NCBI GenBank assembly: GCA_019359045.1
Contig: JAHHIA010000003.1
Coordinates: 542,138 to 606,137, forward strand
DNA length: 64,000 nt
Origin: Scytolyngbya sp. HA4215-MV1
GTDB taxonomy: Bacteria > Cyanobacteriota > Cyanobacteriia > Leptolyngbyales > Leptolyngbyaceae
Direction: 5' to 3'
Shown: piece by piece, positions 1 through 8,860 of the stretch
Layout of the letters: the number at the start of each line of letters is the position of its first letter
How positions within the stretch are numbered: position 1 is the first letter of the stretch
The notes under the pieces: model-generated
The model's database searches: none
Seen by the model: the letters and a program-made list of their open reading frames with translations, nothing else
What the model was told of the DNA's origin: nothing
Made by a program: the position numbers and the translations under genes

Positions 1-467
1 TGGAGGCAAAAGGCTCCCCCCTCATACGCCCAGTCGGTATACAGGTCATAGCCCAGCATGGCGGGACAGATCGCCTTGAGCGCAGCAGGTTGGGCGATCG
101 CGGCATACAACTGGGTCATGCCCTGGTAAGAAAAGCCATACATGCCTACATCGCCTGTGCTACTGGGTAAATTAGCTGCCCATTGCACCGCATCAAAACC
201 ATCGGCAATTTCGTGGGTAAATAAGCTAAACTCCCCTGCAGAAGTGCCCCGTCCGCGCACATCTTGAATCACCACAATGTAGCCATGAGCGGCATACCAG
301 GCAGGATGGGCATAGACCACGGTGGAGGCGATCGTCCGTCCATAGGGTTGCCGCATTAGCAGTACTGGAAATGATCCCGGCGCATCGGGATAATAGACAT
401 CCGAATCCAGACGTACCCCATCCCGGGTTTGCATGGATAGGAGTTGCTTAGGACGAACCGCTAGCAT
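1..467 (-). CDS. CocE/NonD family hydrolase, N-terminal part (cut by window edge)
   Basis: About 155 N-terminal residues are visible; the gene runs off the left edge. The sequence fits the alpha/beta-hydrolase core of the CocE/NonD (peptidase S15-like) family: R-Q-P-Y-G-R near residue 40, Q-D-V-R-G-R-G near 70, and the nucleophile elbow G-M-Y-G-F-S-Y-Q-G with the likely catalytic Ser at about residue 113. Family members hydrolyse esters or amides (cocaine esterase, X-Pro dipeptidyl-peptidases, acylases); the substrate here is unknown. There is no signal peptide. The ATG at 467 overlaps the stop of the upstream cupin gene by 7 bases, so the two are probably translationally coupled. The Asp and His of the triad lie outside the window. 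Confidence 0.85.
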   Translation of the reverse strand, partial: MLAVRPKQLLSMQTRDGVRLDSDVYYPDAPGSFPVLLMRQPYGRTIASTVVYAHPAWYAAHGYIVVIQDVRGRGTSAGEFSLFTHEIADGFDAVQWAANLPSSTGDVGMYGFSYQGMTQLYAAIAQPAALKAICPAMLGYDLYTDWAYEGGAFCL

Positions 468-916
468 AGAACCGGCAGCGGCGCACGGCGTAGCACCGAC
501 AGATCTTCCTCATCCAACTCGACCGGCGTCCCACTGCGAATCAGTTCGGCAAAGTCTTCATTGGGTACCATGATGCAGAGCGCATAGAGACGCCCAGTCC
601 CTATATTGGCAATTTCATGAATTCCCGTCGGAGGCACTAGAATACTATCGCCTGCCTGAATGGGAACTGTTTTGCCATCACAGGTGGCGATCCCTTCCCC
701 TTTCAGGACAAAAAACATTTCCACAGCCATTTGATGGCGATTGGGAGGCGTTTTGCCGCCAGGGTCAAAAATCTCCACACAAAAGGTCAGCGACATATTG
801 GCAATCACCGGGTCAAAGACGATCGCTAAGCGATTCGTGTCATTGGGACTGATTCGATAAGCCTGGTAGTCCTTCGGAGACTTCACCACAGGAATAACGC
901 AGCGATTTGAGTCCAT
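461..916 (-). CDS. cupin domain-containing protein
   Basis: A 151-residue single-domain cupin. The first conserved motif lies around residues 57-75 (H-Q-M-A-V-E-M-F-F-V-L-K-G-E-G) and the second around 85-100 (G-D-S-I-L-V-P-P-T-G-I-H-E-I), giving a plausible metal site (His, Glu, His), although the usual H-x-H pair of motif 1 is reduced to one His. It overlaps the start of the CocE-type hydrolase downstream, so the pair forms an operon. Small cupins of this type may be metalloenzymes or ligand-binding proteins; no substrate can be assigned. No strong Shine-Dalgarno sequence precedes the ATG at 916. Confidence 0.8.
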   Translation of the reverse strand: MDSNRCVIPVVKSPKDYQAYRISPNDTNRLAIVFDPVIANMSLTFCVEIFDPGGKTPPNRHQMAVEMFFVLKGEGIATCDGKTVPIQAGDSILVPPTGIHEIANIGTGRLYALCIMVPNEDFAELIRSGTPVELDEEDLSVLRRAPLPVLC

Positions 917-1086
917 GTTGTTAGGGGGTAAGTGGCTCGGGATCAGATATCAGTTGTCTCTTCGTTCCGATGCTCTGTTTGGCAACACCCATAGAAGGCT
1001 CTGCCTCAAGCTCTGGTGGGTATTTCTCACTTTTGTGCCCTGACTGGAGTGAATGACTCTGTCTGGTAATCTAGCCAAGTGCCAGG

Positions 1087-1857
1087 TCATCCTGAGATCC
1101 CCGCCAATATTGCCTGCGAATCCGTCACAAACCCGAAACATTGTTTAACGTTATATAAGGTGGCTAGCCAGCAATAGTCAGGAGAAGTGGTCGCGGTGCA
1201 GTCCTGGACAAGAACACAGTCATAACCCAAAAAATTGGCATCTTGCAACGTTGCCATAACGCACTGATCGGCATTGACTCCCGCAAATAATAGGGTGGTG
1301 CGTCCTAAATTTCGCAGAATGCTGTCCAGGGGGGTATCCCAGAAACCGCTCATCCGGTACTTATCGACATGAATATCTTCTGGCTTTGGGTCCAGCTCAT
1401 CGACGACGGCTGCCGCCCAACTGTTTTTTGTCAGCACGGGGGCACCATTGGTAGGCAGCGGATCGTTTAACCCGACTCCCACACCAGTGGGGTTATAGAC
1501 ATGGCGGACTGCTGCACTGATGTTGAGCAAGTCGGGACGATTGCCCCAGTTAACCCAGAGGATGGGGACGTTGACCGAACGCAACTTTGGCAAGAATCTC
1601 TGAAGCGGCGCGATCGGCGTTCTGGCTGGACCGACATCTACCCCAATATGCGCCAACCAACCATCCGGATGACAGAAATCATTCTGCATATCGATCACCA
1701 GCATTGCGGTTTTTGCCAGATCCAGGCGCAGAATTTTGGTCTCAGTTTTGAGTGCGATCGGGTGGGGGGCTAGGGATGGACGGGTGATATCTGCTGTTTC
1801 CGCATCCACCGTCCAGGCATTGGGAGGCGTTCCCAGCGTTTTTAGCGCTCGATTCAT
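1087..1857 (-). CDS. isochorismatase-family cysteine hydrolase
   Basis: This is an isochorismatase-like amidohydrolase of about 256 residues. The core runs from the Asp-bearing strand A-M-L-V-I-D-M-Q-N-D-F to the nucleophile segment G-V-N-A-D-Q-C-V-M-A-T, with the cis-peptide-type V-N-A-D-Q turn before the catalytic Cys. The family uses an Asp-Lys-Cys triad to hydrolyse amides such as nicotinamide, biuret, carbamates or ureidoacrylate; the general layout (long N-terminal segment, K-Y-R-M-S-G-F-W-D-T-P-L) is closest to the RutB/biuret-hydrolase side of the family. That assignment is inference. I chose the ATG at 1857 because translation resembles homologues from M-N-R-A-L; an in-frame TTG at 1884 is possible but has no ribosome site. 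It lies upstream of, and on the same strand as, the cupin and CocE genes. Confidence 0.8.
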   Translation of the reverse strand: MNRALKTLGTPPNAWTVDAETADITRPSLAPHPIALKTETKILRLDLAKTAMLVIDMQNDFCHPDGWLAHIGVDVGPARTPIAPLQRFLPKLRSVNVPILWVNWGNRPDLLNISAAVRHVYNPTGVGVGLNDPLPTNGAPVLTKNSWAAAVVDELDPKPEDIHVDKYRMSGFWDTPLDSILRNLGRTTLLFAGVNADQCVMATLQDANFLGYDCVLVQDCTATTSPDYCWLATLYNVKQCFGFVTDSQAILAGISG

Positions 1858-2073
1858 AACCCTTAGAAATCGTCCTGATTGCAATGAACAGTCTGCATTG
1901 GACGCGATCGTCCCTGCACTTTCTATAATCCCAATCTGCTGGGATTACCAGAAGATTTAATCGAAAGTAAAGATTTTCCGGGAAATCTTTTATAGGGGAA
2001 TTGCCAACAGGACGATTTCCGTTACCAGTGTTACAAAAAATCAGTTCAAAGTCCCAACGTCTGTTTAACGGGA

Positions 2074-2448
2074 TCACTCAGAATCTGATTCCTTAGAGTT
2101 TTGTTGTCCAGATTCTCGCTTGCCACACAAAAAGCCTAATATACCCGTGGCGATCGCGCTAATATTTGTCCTTGCCCAATTTTTGTCTTCCTGAGTTGTA
2201 TTGGGACCTGGATTAAAAATTGGGAAAGTTAATGCGAAAACAATGACACTCAATATTATGCTAGTCATTCCATAAATTGAGAGTGCTTTGATAACATCTT
2301 CCCAACCTTGAAACTTTTCTCTAATTTCCCCTTCTGTCTTACTGGAGTTGCTGAGCAACAAAAAAGTTTTTCTTTGTTCTGGCAAAATTGTTTCGACTCG
2401 GTAGTAAGTAGAGCGGTCGCTGAGATCGATGAAGCGAGAAACGGTCAT
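2074..2448 (-). CDS. hypothetical membrane protein, 124 aa
   Basis: I do not recognise this family. The protein has a soluble N-terminal part of about 60 residues, one clear membrane segment at roughly residues 63-80 (M-T-S-I-I-L-S-V-I-V-F-A-L) and a second weaker hydrophobic stretch at 97-108, followed by a polar Ser/Gln-rich tail. Its ATG lies only three bases after the stop of the upstream gene, and G-A-G-G-A-A inside the end of that gene is a suitable ribosome site, so the two are almost certainly co-transcribed and possibly co-functional. Function unknown. Confidence 0.6.
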   Translation of the reverse strand: MTVSRFIDLSDRSTYYRVETILPEQRKTFLLLSNSSKTEGEIREKFQGWEDVIKALSIYGMTSIILSVIVFALTFPIFNPGPNTTQEDKNWARTNISAIATGILGFLCGKRESGQQNSKESDSE

Positions 2449-2451
2449 TGA

Positions 2452-2955
2452 TTAAATTCCTCTGATTTCAATTTCTAGGTCTTGATCTTCGCCCACAATT
2501 CCTATCTTTTTGCCCTGGCTAGTGGCATGGCTGGCAATATGCAGTAAAGAAATTGCTCGGGCAGCAACTTCACTGGGTTCTACCTGCATTTTTTGAGCTA
2601 ACTGCTCAATGACCTGGCGCGCGATCGGAAAATTCTCGATCGGCACATACAGTTGCTTCACTTCAGAATTGGCATTTCTGACTTCTAGAAAACCGCCCTC
2701 CACTTCAGCCAAAATTGTATTTTTACCATATGTCACTAGACTAGGAATGGAGACGGCTTCTGTTGCCAAGTCCTTTGCTTTAGGGGAATTCAGAGTCTTC
2801 AGAATTTCACAAAGATGCTCAAATTCATTTTTCTGTTTTGCAAATTCCCAATCTTCAGCCTGAATTTGTGTCTTGATATAGACCAGAAACTCTTCCAGAA
2901 ATGCTCGAAATACCGGATCAGAAGCCATCTCTTCCAAGGAGATAGGGGTCGTCAT
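2452..2955 (-). CDS. hypothetical protein, 167 aa
   Basis: A soluble, acidic protein with no signal peptide or membrane segment and no family I can name. The N-terminal half (residues 10-55) looks mainly helical, followed by a beta-rich middle (I-L-A-E-V-E-G-G-F-L-E-V) and a helical stretch near 110-140. It is the first gene of a two-gene unit with the downstream membrane protein, whose start lies three bases beyond this stop. One guess is a cytoplasmic partner of that membrane protein; nothing in the sequence proves it. Confidence 0.6.
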   Translation of the reverse strand: MTTPISLEEMASDPVFRAFLEEFLVYIKTQIQAEDWEFAKQKNEFEHLCEILKTLNSPKAKDLATEAVSIPSLVTYGKNTILAEVEGGFLEVRNANSEVKQLYVPIENFPIARQVIEQLAQKMQVEPSEVAARAISLLHIASHATSQGKKIGIVGEDQDLEIEIRGI

Positions 2956-3321
2956 TTGGTGTGTCCTTTACTGAATGATTGAAAGTGGCAAATCAGCGAT
3001 CGAAGCGTTTGCTGACGAGTCAGATATAAAGGTTTTCAATCACCTTGAATCTGCCCTTTCACTGCAATGCGCTACATTCAATCTACTGTCCGCTTGTTTA
3101 AATCGCCCATATAGAAAAGCTCAGGCTTTTACTTTTACAGATCAGGAAAGTTCAGATTTATTCAGATACCAAATAGAGGAATCGGCGACAGGACGAAGGC
3201 TCAGCAGCAGGATGGATGATGTGAACGTTAATTCTGCGTCTCTTCAGGTTCCGCTTCTAAAAGCGAAAGCACGGGACAGAGAACGTTAAGATATTTAAAG
3301 AACCGTTCTTCACCTAATCTC
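2956..3321. other. intergenic region, no supported gene
   Basis: This 366-base stretch separates divergent transcription units (the two hypothetical genes to the left, the ABC ATPase to the right). A 104-codon plus-strand frame crosses it but shows no domain, no ribosome site and no conserved pattern, so I treat it as chance. The promoters of both flanking units are expected here, but I cannot place them with confidence. Confidence 0.4.
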
Positions 3322-4173
3322 ATGTCTGTTGCTGTTTCGCTCCACAACGTCTACAAAACCTACAATAAAGTCCCCGTGGTCAACGACCTTTCCTTTGAAA
3401 TCCAGCGGGGGGAGATGTTTGGTTTGCTGGGTCCCAATGGAGCCGGAAAGTCCACCACCATCCGGATGTTGACTACGCTGACTCAGCCTTCGCAAGGGCA
3501 GATCCAGGTGGCAGGGTATGATGTGGTGCAGCAACGATCGCAGGTCAAACGCCAGATTGGAGTGGTTTTGCAGCCAACCAGCGTAGACAACGATTTGACA
3601 GTTTGGGAAAACCTGGAGTTTCATGGGCGGTTGCACCACATCCCCAACCCCCAGCGCCAACAAGAGATCGATCGCTGGTTAGAGTATGTGGAGTTGATCA
3701 ATCGCCGCAACGACCTGGTCAAAACCCTCTCTGGAGGGATGAAGCGACGGTTGCAAATCGCGCGCGCCCTATTACACAGACCGGAAATGCTTTTTCTGGA
3801 TGAGCCAACGGTGGGGCTTGATCCGCAAACTCGGCGTCGTCTTTGGGAAATCATTCTCGACCTGAACAAGCAAGGCATCACCATGTTGCTGACGACGCAT
3901 TATATGGAAGAAGTGGAATTTCTCTGCGATCGCATCGGCATCTTGGACAGTGGCAAACTGATTGCTCTGGGGACTCTGCCAGAACTGCGCCAGCAATACG
4001 GCGAAGGATTGGTGATGAAGCAAGTTGATGAACGTTGGGATTACAAATTTTTTCCGACTTTGGCAGATGCCAATCTCTACCTGGATCAACAGCCCGACAA
4101 AACTGGCATGATGGTGCGTCCTTCTAATCTGGAAGATATTTTTGTGGAATTGACGGGAAGAAATTTGGATTAG
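3322..4173 (+). CDS. ABC transporter ATP-binding protein (CcmA/DrrA type)
   Basis: A 283-residue nucleotide-binding subunit. The Walker A is G-P-N-G-A-G-K-S-T-T (about residues 39-48), the Q-loop follows near 87, the signature is L-S-G-G-M-K-R-R near 140 and Walker B is M-L-F-L-D-E-P-T near 160, with the switch His in T-T-H-Y-M-E-E. The G-M-K-R-R variant of the signature and the short C-terminal extension match the DrrA/CcmA/NatA group, which energises export of drugs, lipids or polysaccharides through a separate ABC-2 membrane protein. No permease gene is next to it, so its partner must be encoded elsewhere. The next gene, scpB, is 88 bases downstream on the same strand. Confidence 0.92.
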   Translation: MSVAVSLHNVYKTYNKVPVVNDLSFEIQRGEMFGLLGPNGAGKSTTIRMLTTLTQPSQGQIQVAGYDVVQQRSQVKRQIGVVLQPTSVDNDLTVWENLEFHGRLHHIPNPQRQQEIDRWLEYVELINRRNDLVKTLSGGMKRRLQIARALLHRPEMLFLDEPTVGLDPQTRRRLWEIILDLNKQGITMLLTTHYMEEVEFLCDRIGILDSGKLIALGTLPELRQQYGEGLVMKQVDERWDYKFFPTLADANLYLDQQPDKTGMMVRPSNLEDIFVELTGRNLD

Positions 4174-4261
4174 GCATCAGAGATTTTGGATTTTGGATTG
4201 TAGATTGAAGATTGATGCTTCAGTCTAAATCGACTTATGACCCTTTATCCTACCGTTGACC

Positions 4262-4792
4262 ATGTCTCGTCTTGCTGCCACGATCGAAGCCATTCTCTAC
4301 CTCAAGGCACGTCCCGTCGCGATTGCCGAAATCGCTGAATGCGCGGCATGCGATCGCGAAGCTGCCGAAGAAGGACTCATGGAACTGATGGCAGAGTATG
4401 CCCATCGGGATAGCGCTCTAGAGGTGATCGAAACGCCTGATGGCTATAGCCTACAACTCCGGGAGGCGTTTCAGGATCTTGTGCAAAATCTGGTTCCCGC
4501 TGACTTGGGTGTGGGGGCGTTGCGAACCCTTGCTGCGATCGCCCTCAAAGGACCGATTAGCCAGATCGATCTGGTCAACTTACGTGGCTCCGGTGCCTAT
4601 CAACATGTGCAGGAACTGGTGCAACTGGGGTTTGTACGGAAGCGTAAACAATCGGATGGGCGGTCTTCCTGGTTGCAGGTCACCGATAAGTTTCATCAAT
4701 ACTTCCAACTCAATCAACTCCCTCAGCCTTTTGATTTGCGATCGGTGAAGCCTGCCCCGGAAGCGGATGAAAACATGCTTGGAGCCTCATAA
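4262..4792 (+). CDS. scpB: segregation and condensation protein B (ScpB)
   Basis: A 176-residue winged-helix protein matching ScpB, the kleisin-associated subunit of the SMC-ScpA-ScpB complex that organises and segregates the chromosome. Recognisable are the N-terminal A-A-T-I-E-A-I-L-Y-L-K-A-R-P helix, typical of ScpB (E-A-I-L-F at the start of the first winged helix), and the second winged-helix core with L-R-T-L-A-A-I-A-L-K-G-P-I-S-Q-I-D-L followed by L-V-Q-L-G-F-V. Length agrees with the family (170-200). I took the ATG at 4262; an in-frame TTG six bases earlier is possible. scpA is not nearby, which is common in cyanobacteria. Confidence 0.85.
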   Translation: MSRLAATIEAILYLKARPVAIAEIAECAACDREAAEEGLMELMAEYAHRDSALEVIETPDGYSLQLREAFQDLVQNLVPADLGVGALRTLAAIALKGPISQIDLVNLRGSGAYQHVQELVQLGFVRKRKQSDGRSSWLQVTDKFHQYFQLNQLPQPFDLRSVKPAPEADENMLGAS

Positions 4793-4980
4793 AATCATAG
4801 GATTGATGGGGGTGTGGTTGGACGAGATCGAGAAGGCGACCACTGCGATTGAGGTGACATTGCCAACAGGCTTGGCTATCTCCTTCAGGAAAGGCTACGC
4901 TAACGAAGTCGAGCCTTGAGCCCTCGGATTTTTTGCCAGACTCAGCCGACTCGCTCAATCAATCCAGTCACGAGAACGTT

Positions 4981-5601
4981 ATGATGAAACATCGTCAAGG
5001 GTTTGGGAAACTCGGTATTGCAGCGGCGGGTGCCCTGCTTTCTCTTTGCATTGGCTTACCTGCATTGGCAACTCCTGCCAAAATCGTGGGTGCAGAACCC
5101 GGTTCCAGAGTCAATGTGCGGGAAAGTCCATCGACCAATGCGTCTTCTCCTCATTTTGGCTTGGTGGGCGATCGAGTCGAGATCTTAGATCAAACCACCG
5201 GTCGGGATGGCTACACCTGGTATTATGTCGAGTTCCCAGTATCAGGTGCTCGGGGCTGGGTACGTGGCGACTTTATCCAGGTACTTGACTCATCCGTTCG
5301 TCCACCTAAACCTCCTGGCTCCGCTTGGTCGCATGTGTATCAATGCGAAGCGTACCAAATCACCTTACGGGAGTACGCGCCTAAAGCTTTTTCCTACAGT
5401 TCCACCAGCGCCAGAGGCAACTTGAATCTGAAGAATGGTACTCGGCGCAATACGGGATACTCTTGGGTGTATTCCTTCCGAAATGGAGACACAGTTTACG
5501 AATTGGAGGATAGCTGGCCCCAAAATGGCTATCCGGGTTCTGCCAGTCTTTCGGTTCGTCGCAACGGTACGCTGGTTTTAGACGAAGCTTGCGAGAAATA
5601 G
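4981..5601 (+). CDS. exported SH3 domain-containing protein
   Basis: The frame starts with an N-terminal signal peptide (M-M-K-H-R then a hydrophobic core, cleavage likely after A-L-A near residue 32). A bacterial SH3 domain follows at about residues 35-105 (S-R-V-N-V-R-E-S-P-S-T, then G-W-V-R-G-D-F-I at its end). The remaining 90 or so residues form a second, unassigned beta-rich domain with two Cys that could pair. SH3b domains bind cell-wall peptides, so a periplasmic, wall-associated role is likely. The upstream in-frame start at 4933 would place 16 extra polar residues before the signal and is less likely. Related SH3b proteins are encoded at 51.7 and 53.0 kb. Confidence 0.75.
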   Translation: MMKHRQGFGKLGIAAAGALLSLCIGLPALATPAKIVGAEPGSRVNVRESPSTNASSPHFGLVGDRVEILDQTTGRDGYTWYYVEFPVSGARGWVRGDFIQVLDSSVRPPKPPGSAWSHVYQCEAYQITLREYAPKAFSYSSTSARGNLNLKNGTRRNTGYSWVYSFRNGDTVYELEDSWPQNGYPGSASLSVRRNGTLVLDEACEK

Positions 5602-5623
5602 TGAACCGGAGCCACGGCTGAAC

Positions 5624-5713
5624 GGTGTTGCTGAATCGCAGTATGATTTTTGGCATTGCCGCTCATCCAAACGGGTTGAAATGAGGGGTTTCATCGCTGC
5701 ATTTAGCAACACT
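5624..5713. repeat. MITE-like relic with GTTGCT termini
   Basis: A 90-base segment whose ends are inverted repeats: G-G-T-G-T-T-G-C-T-G-A-A-T at the left, and A-T-T-T-A-G-C-A-A-C-A-C-T at the right, which read as near-matches of each other on opposite strands. The termini resemble those of the 81-bp elements at 23.25, 36.83 and 42.2 kb, but the interior differs and no target duplication is visible. It sits between the SH3 gene and the dipeptide epimerase gene. It may be an old, related miniature element. Confidence 0.45.
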
Positions 5714-5736
5714 TATCCCATCTCATCGATTCGAGA

Positions 5737-6813
5737 ATGCGTTTTCATATCCAAACTTTTACCGTCCACAAGCGATTTGCGCTCACCATCAGCCGAGGCA
5801 CCACTGCCCAGAGCACTAACCTTTTAGTTAGAGTCGAACATGAGGGCATTGAGGGATGGGGAGAAGCATCTCCGTTTTCGGTGGGAGATTATGCCCAAAC
5901 CACAGAAACCATCGCCCGATCGCTGCAAAAAATTGCTCCGCTATTGAAGGCACTGAGTCCTCTGGAACGCCAGCGAGTCGAACATCTGATGGCAGATGTG
6001 CGCTTGCCCTCGGCAGCGCGGGCAGCTTTAGATATCGCGTTGCACGACTGGGCAGGCAAATATACAAATCTGCCGCTCTGGCAAGGTTGGGGATTGGATC
6101 GCGATCGCATTGTTCCCACCTCCGCAACGATCGGACTTAACCCTCCCGATGTAGCCCAACAACGTGCCAAAGACTGGTTAGGCAGAGGCTCCTCCTCCCC
6201 GATCGGCATTCAAGCTTTAAAGCTCAAACTAGGTAACCCCGAGGGCATTGAAGCGGATCAGGCAATGTTCAGTGCGGTGCAAGAGGTTGCTCCCAACTTA
6301 CCCCAACTCAGTGTGGATGCCAATGGTGGTTGGAGCCTGCCTGATGCACTGAAGATGTGCGATTGGTTGGCAGAGCGGGGCGTAACCTATGTGGAGCAAC
6401 CCTTGGCAAAAGGGCAAGAAGGAGACTTGCTAGACCTGTATCAGCGATCGCCTTTGCCCCTGTTAGCGGACGAAAGCTGCTTTACGAGTTACGACATTTT
6501 GCCCCTGGCAGACCGAGTGCATGGAGTCAATATCAAGCTTATGAAAGCGGGTGGGCTAACCGAAGCGCTGCGAATGGTTCACACTGCCCGTGCCTGTGGG
6601 CTAAAGGTCATGTTTGGCTGTTATTCTGACAGTGCCCTGCTCAACACTGCGGCGGCTCATCTTTCCCCCCTAGCAGACTATCTCGATCTCGACAGCCACC
6701 TGAACCTGGTCAATGATCCGTTTATTGGAGCGACGGTAAAGAATGGGCGGGTGATGCCCAATGAACGATCGGGCTTAGGCGTCACGATGCGGCAACGCGG
6801 AGAAGAAGGGTAA
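5737..6813 (+). CDS. dipeptide epimerase (enolase superfamily)
   Basis: A 358-residue member of the muconate-lactonizing subgroup of the enolase superfamily. The N-terminal capping domain carries G-W-G-E-A-S-P-F (residues 36-43). In the barrel are the K-x-K acid/base motif (A-L-K-L-K-L-G, about 162-168), the metal ligands in V-D-A-N-G-G-W (about 193), V-E-Q-P-L (about 220) and L-A-D-E-S-C (about 245), and the second base in N-I-K-L-M-K-A-G-G. This set fits L-Ala-D/L-Glu epimerases and related dipeptide epimerases used in murein peptide recycling; o-succinylbenzoate synthase is the main alternative but usually lacks the D-A-N-G-G-W form. The substrate is inferred. The gene converges on the pseudopilin gene after 57 bases. 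Confidence 0.85.
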   Translation: MRFHIQTFTVHKRFALTISRGTTAQSTNLLVRVEHEGIEGWGEASPFSVGDYAQTTETIARSLQKIAPLLKALSPLERQRVEHLMADVRLPSAARAALDIALHDWAGKYTNLPLWQGWGLDRDRIVPTSATIGLNPPDVAQQRAKDWLGRGSSSPIGIQALKLKLGNPEGIEADQAMFSAVQEVAPNLPQLSVDANGGWSLPDALKMCDWLAERGVTYVEQPLAKGQEGDLLDLYQRSPLPLLADESCFTSYDILPLADRVHGVNIKLMKAGGLTEALRMVHTARACGLKVMFGCYSDSALLNTAAAHLSPLADYLDLDSHLNLVNDPFIGATVKNGRVMPNERSGLGVTMRQRGEEG

Positions 6814-6870
6814 AGGTGAGACGCAGGGATACGCCAAGATCGAAACCAGTGATTTTCTGGTTCTCCACAT

Positions 6871-7482
6871 CTAGGGACATGCCGTATTGACCCCTTGGCT
6901 TAAGGCTCCAAGTAGGGTTTGCACACTGGTGCAGCGTTTGATGGTAGGAGTCCGTTGCAGAAAGGCTGTGATGGTGTAGGGCTGGGCAAGGCTGGGGTTG
7001 TTGGGCGCCAGGGTCTGCCGTACCACCGATCCATCTGGGCTAAAAATAATGGAGTCGCTAGCTGCGTTATTGTCGGTTAACCGGATGGTTTTGGGCAGGA
7101 TGTTGCCTTGCCCGATCGTCTGCCAGTTGGTGATCTGAGCGCTTGGCAGAGAGATCAAGGTCTGGTTGGGGTTGTACTGAGAGGTGACGGGTACTATGGC
7201 AAATCGGGGTGGATCGGCAGCAAAATCGAACCGGGCTTCTCGGTAAGAACGAGTGCGTTTGGCTTCAGTTTGTGCGGAGCGGAGCGCTTGCAAGATTTGT
7301 CCATTCGCAGTGGTTAGACGCTGACGGTTAGTGAAAGCCACCCAGCCCGGTGCCGCGATCGCAAACAAAATCATCGCAATGATAGTAACCACCAGCATTT
7401 CCAGCAGTGTAAAACCTGCCTCTGGTTTCGACGATCGTGTGAAGTTTCTCAGAAAATTTGCATCAGCTTTCCAGCTAGTCAT
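6871..7482 (-). CDS. GspH/FimT-type pseudopilin, probably HpsD-like
   Basis: A 203-residue type IV pilin-like protein. A short leader is followed by the prepilin peptidase site G-F-T-L-L-E-M-L-V-V (Gly at about 23, Glu at position 5 of the mature chain) and a hydrophobic helix continuing to about residue 50. The C-terminal part has the GspH/FimT layout, with two Cys near the end (R-C-T-S and N-T-A-C-P) that could form a loop. It is the last gene of the hps block, 114 bases after hpsC. By position and type it corresponds to the third pseudopilin (HpsD) of the Nostoc polysaccharide-secretion locus, but I assign that only by analogy. Confidence 0.8.
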   Translation of the reverse strand: MTSWKADANFLRNFTRSSKPEAGFTLLEMLVVTIIAMILFAIAAPGWVAFTNRQRLTTANGQILQALRSAQTEAKRTRSYREARFDFAADPPRFAIVPVTSQYNPNQTLISLPSAQITNWQTIGQGNILPKTIRLTDNNAASDSIIFSPDGSVVRQTLAPNNPSLAQPYTITAFLQRTPTIKRCTSVQTLLGALSQGVNTACP

Positions 7483-7596
7483 CGGTTGCCACCATGTTTC
7501 AAATTGGGTTCAAAATCTTGGGAACGGGAAAAGGGGTAGATGATTCAAGGGGTGGATGAGTCTATCCCTTTGCCCACTCCCTTCTGTGTCCCATGC

Positions 7597-8679
7597 TTAC
7601 TGCGGTGCTGGATTCTTAGCAAAACTTCCCCGTAACAAAGTTCGGGTATTCATTTCAAACGTTACTTGGGCAGTGCTGGGTACTCCGGGCTTCCCTGCGG
7701 CATTGCCACGCAGGAAGATGGCGACTTCTTGATTGCGCCCACCAGGGTTATTGGCAGAAGTTTGTCCACCCACCGTAGTAACTCCTCCCCCTCGGACACA
7801 GGCGTAGAAGCTGTTGCTACTGGCGGTGGGGGTGCGGACAAAAGTGGGCAGGTTGGTGGTGTTGAGAGTGGCAGGGCAGGCGTTGGCAGTCCCAACAATA
7901 GGATTATCGACAAAGTCGGCAAGGACTGGGGGAGAGATGTTGTTATTAGGGACACCTTGTGCTCGGTTGACAGAACCATCGGGCAAGGTGCCGACCGTTT
8001 GCAAGTTTTGGTTGGCGGAGTCACGGGGCCAGCCCAAAAAGTTATTGGCGGTGAGGGTCGGATCGACCCAACCTATGTTGCGATTGCCCTGCGCATCAAA
8101 TTGGGTGAGTTCGTAGCGACGAATGCGCGATCGTCCAAGCCAGGCACTGTTAGCTGTAGTATCCAGATAATACACCACCAAACTGTAAGTCCGACGAGAA
8201 AGGCAGGGAATATCGAGAATAGCAGCGGGTTGGGGGTTGTCGTATAGCCGAGTGGCGTTAGCGCTACAGGCTAGCAGCAGGGGTTGGGGCAATTCATCTA
8301 CCCGCCAAAAAGCCAGAATGGGAATGGTATTGGGGGCAGTATTGATGGTTGCAGGCAGAAAGTTTAAAACACCCGGGCAGACCGTATTGGCTGGCACTCC
8401 AGAGAGGCAAGCACCATCATAGACAAAGACAGCTTCTCGCAGATCGGCGGTGATGTAGTCCAGTGCCAGTTGAATTTCTTGCTGGGTTTCAGCCCGGCTC
8501 GATTCTTGCTGATTGACTTTGAGCAATTCCACGACAGTTGCTAGCATGACCCCGGTGATGATTGACCCAATCAGCATGGCAACCAGCAACTCCATGAGGG
8601 TGAAGCCTGCGGTAGTGGGATGACGATCGCGCTTGAGCCAGCGACGTAAAAACCAGAAACGGGGAGATTGTTTAGCCAT
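7597..8679 (-). CDS. hpsC: hormogonium polysaccharide secretion pseudopilin HpsC
   Basis: A 360-residue PilW-like pseudopilin. The basic leader M-A-K-Q-S-P-R-F-W-F-L-R-R-W-L-K ends at the prepilin peptidase site G-F-T-L-M-E-L-L-V-A, followed by the hydrophobic alpha-1 helix. A long C-terminal globular domain follows with several Cys. The reading frame remains open upstream to 8922, but that part is not pilin-like and overlaps the hpsB end; starting at 8679 removes the overlap and puts the leader at the usual length. In Nostoc punctiforme the HpsB-D pseudopilins are needed to secrete the polysaccharide used in gliding; here the order hpsA-hpsB-hpsC-(hpsD) is kept. Confidence 0.85.
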   Translation of the reverse strand: MAKQSPRFWFLRRWLKRDRHPTTAGFTLMELLVAMLIGSIITGVMLATVVELLKVNQQESSRAETQQEIQLALDYITADLREAVFVYDGACLSGVPANTVCPGVLNFLPATINTAPNTIPILAFWRVDELPQPLLLACSANATRLYDNPQPAAILDIPCLSRRTYSLVVYYLDTTANSAWLGRSRIRRYELTQFDAQGNRNIGWVDPTLTANNFLGWPRDSANQNLQTVGTLPDGSVNRAQGVPNNNISPPVLADFVDNPIVGTANACPATLNTTNLPTFVRTPTASSNSFYACVRGGGVTTVGGQTSANNPGGRNQEVAIFLRGNAAGKPGVPSTAQVTFEMNTRTLLRGSFAKNPAPQ

Positions 8680-8860
8680 CCTAGACCTCTGTGATCGGAT
8701 AAAGACAATCAAGGCAAGTAAACCAAGTGGCGAACAATGCGATAGACGCGAGGAAAAAGGAATACAGAAACGCGGGGATGTCCGTGAATTCTCTGGTTCT
8801 CGATCGCCCGAGTGTTTTGCATCAGTTTCGACTGCGCTCTCAAGGGTGAGATGGGCATGG

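Noticed and set aside
1742..2077. 111-codon minus-strand frame overlapping the isochorismatase gene
   Set aside because: Although GTG overlaps the upstream stop, most of it is a frame-shifted reading of a clear gene and its intergenic leader.
2975..3289. 104-codon plus-strand frame between divergent units
   Set aside because: No ribosome site, no domain, and composition unlike neighbouring genes.
7666..8247. 193-codon Gly-rich frame antisense to hpsC
   Set aside because: Composition follows from the opposite strand coding for Asn/Thr/Pro; no support as a gene.
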